Source of the DNA: Salinimicrobium sp049680855 | Lineage (GTDB): Bacteria > Bacteroidota > Bacteroidia > Flavobacteriales > Flavobacteriaceae | Length of the DNA: 64,000 bases | Direction: 5' to 3' | Assembly: GCF_049680855.1 (NCBI RefSeq) | Contig: NZ_JBMPGS010000001.1 | Location: 620,001-684,000, forward strand | Shown: in pieces, positions 61,148 to 64,000 of the stretch | How positions within the stretch are numbered: position 1 is the first letter of the stretch | How the letters are laid out: each line of letters opens with the position of its first letter | Program-made: the position numbers and the translations under genes | Notes under the pieces: generated by a model | Database searches by the model: none | Seen by the model: the letters and a program-made list of their open reading frames with translations, nothing else | What the model was told of the DNA's origin: nothing

Positions 61148-61275
61148 TGGGCTTTTTTAGAGTGGAGTATCTGGAAATATGCAAAATATTTCTAACTGCT
61201 ACAGGAAAATGTCTTCATAATCTTAACTTAGGCTTCAAAAATGACCTTTTCTCTTCAAATTTTAAAAATAGATTT

Positions 61276-63054
61276 ATGAAAAACCTCATTTTCCGGGTAG
61301 TATGTTTCTTTTCTTTCCTGCTCACCTTTTCGGGCAATTGTCAAACTTCTGGAAAAACTTCCGGTTCTGAGAAAATTAAATTAAACCAGATTGGGTTTTA
61401 TCCTGAAGGACCAAAAACAGCTGTGATCGCAGCTTCTAAAGCCGTTGAATTCCTGATATTTAAAAAAGGAGAAAAGAAACAGGTGTTCTCGGGAAAATTA
61501 ACCGGGGCGAAAAACTGGCCGCATAGTAATGAAAATGTAAAAAAGGCAGATTTCTCAGAGTTTCGGGAACCAGGACAATATATTCTGAAGGTGCCGGGGA
61601 TGGGAGAGAGCTATCCTTTTGAAATATCAGAAAATGTGCATTTTGAGCCCGCAAAAGCAAGTATAAAAGCATTTTATTTTCAGCGGGCTTCAACCGCCCT
61701 CCCTGAAAGCTACGCCGGGAAGTGGGCCAGGGACGCCGGCCATCCGGATTCCGAAGTGAAAATCCACAATTCTGCTGCCACGCAAAACAGGCTTGCAGGC
61801 AGCACGATCTCAAGTCCGCGGGGCTGGAATGATGCCGGCGACTATGGAAAATACATCGTAAACAGCGGGATCACGATGGGAACTTTATTTTCACTCTATG
61901 AAGATTTTCCGGAGTATCTTGATACTTTACATCTTAATATTCCTGAAAGCCGTAATAACATTCCTGATTTCCTTGACGAAACCTTATATAACTTAAGATG
62001 GATGATGAGCATGCAGGACGAGGATGGAGGAGTATATCACAAATTGACCAGTGCTAATTTTCACGGGGCTGTATTACCAAAAGATGCAACCCTACAGCGG
62101 TGGGTAGTTCAAAAAAGTACTCCTGCGACCTTAGATTTTGCCGCGGTAACTGCGCAGGCATCGAGGATCTTTAGGAATTTTGAAGAAGAATTACCGGGCC
62201 TTTCAGATTCATTGCTGGTAATGAGTAAAAAAGCATATCGATGGGCAGTAAAGAATCCAAAAATGGTATATGATCAGAAGAAATTAAAAGAGCCTGCAGT
62301 GAGTACCGGGGCTTATGGTGACGAGAATTTTGAAGATGAGTTCCAGTGGGCGGCTACAGAATTGTTCCTTTCTACAGAAGAGGAAAAATACTATGAAGAA
62401 GCAGGAATAGAGAGTTCCCTGGAATCTTCAGAAGAAAATTTTAGCGTTCCTTCATGGCCAAACGTGAATACGCTTGCTTTATATTCTTTGGCAAGGCATA
62501 AGGACAAGCATACTGGTACACATGAAAGTGATATAGATGCAGTGCAGAATAAAATAATTGAAATGGCCGAAGAGTTGTTAGCACATTCACGCGAATCGGC
62601 TTACGGAACTCCTATGGGAATAAGTGCTAAGAATTTTGCCTGGGGAAGCAATTCTGAAGCGGCGAACCAGGGAGTTTTGCTGTTGAATGCCTACCTGCTT
62701 ACCAAAAATGAGGAATACCTTAATGCAGCCAATGATAATCTCGATTATCTCTTAGGAAGAAATGCCACCGGGTTTTCCTTTTTGACCGGTTTTGGAGAAA
62801 AGTCCACCAAAGATCCACATCACAGGCCTTCGGAAGCAGATAGCGTTGAAGATCCAGTCCCCGGACTTTTAGCCGGCGGGCCTAATCCCGGGCAACAGGA
62901 TAAACAAAATTGCGGTGATCTTTATACAGAAAAGCATCAATATCCAGCCACTTCTTATATTGATGAACGCTGCAGCTATGCCAGCAACGAGATTGCCATC
63001 AACTGGAATGCGCCTTTTGTATACCTCGCAAATGCACTAGAGGCCATAAGATAA
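61276..63054 (+). CDS. Glycoside hydrolase family 9 glucanase
   Basis: This 592-residue secreted enzyme starts at MKNLIFRVVCFFSFLLTFSG; a frame open from 61147 (one base overlap with the HDAC stop) lacks a signal and is not preferred. An Ig-like CelD_N domain (about 33-118) precedes the (alpha/alpha)6 catalytic domain (about 125-590). The catalytic Asp pair is in RGWNDAGDYGKYIV (D186, D189) and the acid Glu is E572 in YASNEIAINWNAP. The substrate is probably a beta-1,4-glucan or related glycan. No T9SS C-terminal domain or CBM is present, so periplasmic or surface placement is uncertain. Confidence 0.92.
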   Translation: MKNLIFRVVCFFSFLLTFSGNCQTSGKTSGSEKIKLNQIGFYPEGPKTAVIAASKAVEFLIFKKGEKKQVFSGKLTGAKNWPHSNENVKKADFSEFREPGQYILKVPGMGESYPFEISENVHFEPAKASIKAFYFQRASTALPESYAGKWARDAGHPDSEVKIHNSAATQNRLAGSTISSPRGWNDAGDYGKYIVNSGITMGTLFSLYEDFPEYLDTLHLNIPESRNNIPDFLDETLYNLRWMMSMQDEDGGVYHKLTSANFHGAVLPKDATLQRWVVQKSTPATLDFAAVTAQASRIFRNFEEELPGLSDSLLVMSKKAYRWAVKNPKMVYDQKKLKEPAVSTGAYGDENFEDEFQWAATELFLSTEEEKYYEEAGIESSLESSEENFSVPSWPNVNTLALYSLARHKDKHTGTHESDIDAVQNKIIEMAEELLAHSRESAYGTPMGISAKNFAWGSNSEAANQGVLLLNAYLLTKNEEYLNAANDNLDYLLGRNATGFSFLTGFGEKSTKDPHHRPSEADSVEDPVPGLLAGGPNPGQQDKQNCGDLYTEKHQYPATSYIDERCSYASNEIAINWNAPFVYLANALEAIR

Positions 63055-63104
63055 CCCTGAATTTCTCTTTTTTGGCAACCGGAGAGGACTAAAATAAATT
63101 CCAT

Positions 63105-63134
63105 AAAAAAAAGACCTTTTTGAGGTCTTTTTTT
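63105..63134. terminator. Bidirectional terminator between GH9 and ssb
   Basis: AAAAAAAAGACCT pairs with AGGTCTTTTTTT around a short TTTTG loop, serving both convergent genes. Confidence 0.85.
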
Positions 63135-63170
63135 GTTTACTTCCGGAGAATAGAGTTGGATGAAAGAAAG

Positions 63171-63503
63171 TTATTTCCCTAAGAGTAGCAGGTCGTTGCA
63201 AACAATTTCGGTGATGTACCTTTTTTGACCGGCTTTGTCTTCATAACTGCGACTGGTTAATTTTCCTTCAATGCCTATTTCTTTGCCTTTTGGAACATAA
63301 TTCTCTACAAGATCGGCGGTTTTTCCCCAGGCGACGATGTTGTGCCATTGTGTGTCGGTGATCTTCTCACCTTTTGCGTTTTTGTAAGATTCATTGGTGG
63401 CGATGGAAAATTTTGCGAGCTTTTTGCCCGATTCAAGCGTTACAATTTCTGGTGCGTTCCCTACGTGGCCAATTAGCTGTACTTTGTTTCTTAGTGCGTT
63501 CAT
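63171..63503 (-). CDS. ssb: Single-stranded DNA-binding protein, tailless
   Basis: This 110-residue OB-fold protein has typical SSB strands (NKVQLIGHVGNAPEI, FSIATNESYKNAKGE, QWHNIVAWGKTADL, GKLTSRSYEDKAG). It ends NDLLLLGK directly after the fold, without the acidic C-terminal tip (DDDIPF-like) that binds repair proteins in standard SSB. It is therefore likely an extra paralogue rather than the essential SSB. It is preceded by a spacer with repeated CGTTTGTAAACG words. Confidence 0.9.
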   Translation of the reverse strand: MNALRNKVQLIGHVGNAPEIVTLESGKKLAKFSIATNESYKNAKGEKITDTQWHNIVAWGKTADLVENYVPKGKEIGIEGKLTSRSYEDKAGQKRYITEIVCNDLLLLGK

Positions 63504-63615
63504 GATAATATGTTTTTACTGTTTAGCTGAAAATCATTCGTTCATTTCAACGGTACAAATATAGAGCTGCAGTTTCCCCTGATTCGGTTGATAATTAATT
63601 GCTTTCGTTTAGATT

Positions 63616-63637
63616 CGTTTGTAAACGTTTGTAAACG
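63616..63637. promoter_or_regulatory. Two overlapping CGTTTGTAAACG inverted repeats
   Basis: CGTTTGTAAA is repeated in tandem; each unit is an inverted repeat (CGTTT-GT-AAACG). It lies between the divergent ssb and DEAD-box helicase genes and looks like an operator. Confidence 0.5.
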
Positions 63638-63749
63638 GCTTTAAAAAGAAGAAGAAATTTCCGCTCTTGTTTTATAAAGCAGTGGTACCTTTACCCCTGA
63701 ATGCCGTAGTAGATGAATTATTCCCTGCATTCAAAAAAGAGCTTCTTAT

Positions 63750-64000
63750 ATGTCCTTTAAAAAACTCAATCCTGCAATTAAGGAAACCCTGTCACATCTA
63801 GAAATGGAACATCCCACTCCTTTTCAGAAGAAGATCATTCCGCGGATTAAAAGCGGCGCCAATGTTTTTGGAATCGCTCCCGAAGGATCCGGGAAAACAA
63901 CAGCCCTCATTATTGGCACCATCCAGCAGCTTAAAGCCGAAGCATTTCAGGATGCTCCAAGGGCGTTGATCTTTGTGAAAGACAAGGAAGCCGCGCTGGA
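63750..64000 (+). CDS. DEAD-box RNA helicase, N-terminal part (cut by window edge)
   Basis: The frame is open from ATG at 63750 to the window end, 83 codons. The Q-motif region reads PTPFQKKIIPRIKSGANVFG, followed by Walker A APEGSGKTTALII and the conserved RALIFVKDKE (motif Ia region). The rest, including DEAD, lies outside. It is divergent from ssb. A TACCTTTA -7-like word at 63686-63693 may be its promoter. Confidence 0.85.
   Translation, partial: MSFKKLNPAIKETLSHLEMEHPTPFQKKIIPRIKSGANVFGIAPEGSGKTTALIIGTIQQLKAEAFQDAPRALIFVKDKEAAL

Overview
The window reads as chromosomal DNA of a flavobacterium (Bacteroidota, probably family Flavobacteriaceae and a marine Gramella/Salegentibacter-like genus; this placement is inferred). 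The supporting evidence is: protein families typical of the group (DUF4286, DUF3109, DUF4412, HTTM, the ligase-associated DNA repair set); promoters of the Bacteroidota type TAnnTTTG; almost no Shine-Dalgarno sites; a lipoprotein with a surface-export-like acidic signal; and low-to-moderate GC. About 58 protein genes and one tRNA-Leu(CAA) were found. No rRNA, CRISPR array, prophage or intact insertion sequence was seen.

Layout. 1-5.8 kb: the 5' end of a secreted protein, then dgt and nrdB-nrdA (dNTP breakdown and synthesis). 5.8-14.9 kb: a Tat-signal Gfo/Idh oxidoreductase, small membrane and exported proteins, a marC operon, and an operon of HupE-like protein, dCMP deaminase and S41 protease. 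14.9-16.6 kb: a 1.7 kb gene-poor stretch holding a 58-residue membrane ORF and a long nested inverted repeat. 16.6-21.6 kb: the most distinctive block, with two Tat-exported ferritin-like proteins, tatA, tatC, a second tatA/B, a decayed third ferritin-like fragment, and a translationally coupled ECF sigma/anti-sigma pair. It is followed by a histidine-kinase remnant. 22-38 kb: a divergent Lrp/TauE pair, tRNA-Leu, prs-rplY-pth-ribF-HTTM, serS-TPR-DUF4286-rsmA-mgtE, and small metabolic genes. 38-43 kb: a fused lipid acyltransferase, lysC, a GNAT and fbp. 44-53.5 kb: the complete ligase-associated DNA damage response set (MBL exonuclease, ATP-dependent ligase, Lhr-like helicase, PdeM phosphoesterase) followed by mfd. 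53.5-55.1 kb: an AT-rich accessory patch bracketed by a 22-base direct repeat. 55-64 kb: asnB, a YraN-type protein, a lipoprotein, metG, an HDAC-family protein, a GH9 glucanase, a tailless SSB and the start of a DEAD-box helicase.

The 16.6-21.6 kb block is the best candidate for a dedicated functional system. Its genes encode both the cargo (folded ferritin-like proteins carrying twin-arginine signals) and the export machinery, with an adjacent envelope-sensing sigma/anti-sigma switch. Several short repeat families lie between genes. One of them (a CCTGAA-N5-TTCAGG palindrome) also sits in frame inside mfd. Functional statements rest on recognition of family motifs by eye; no database search was run.
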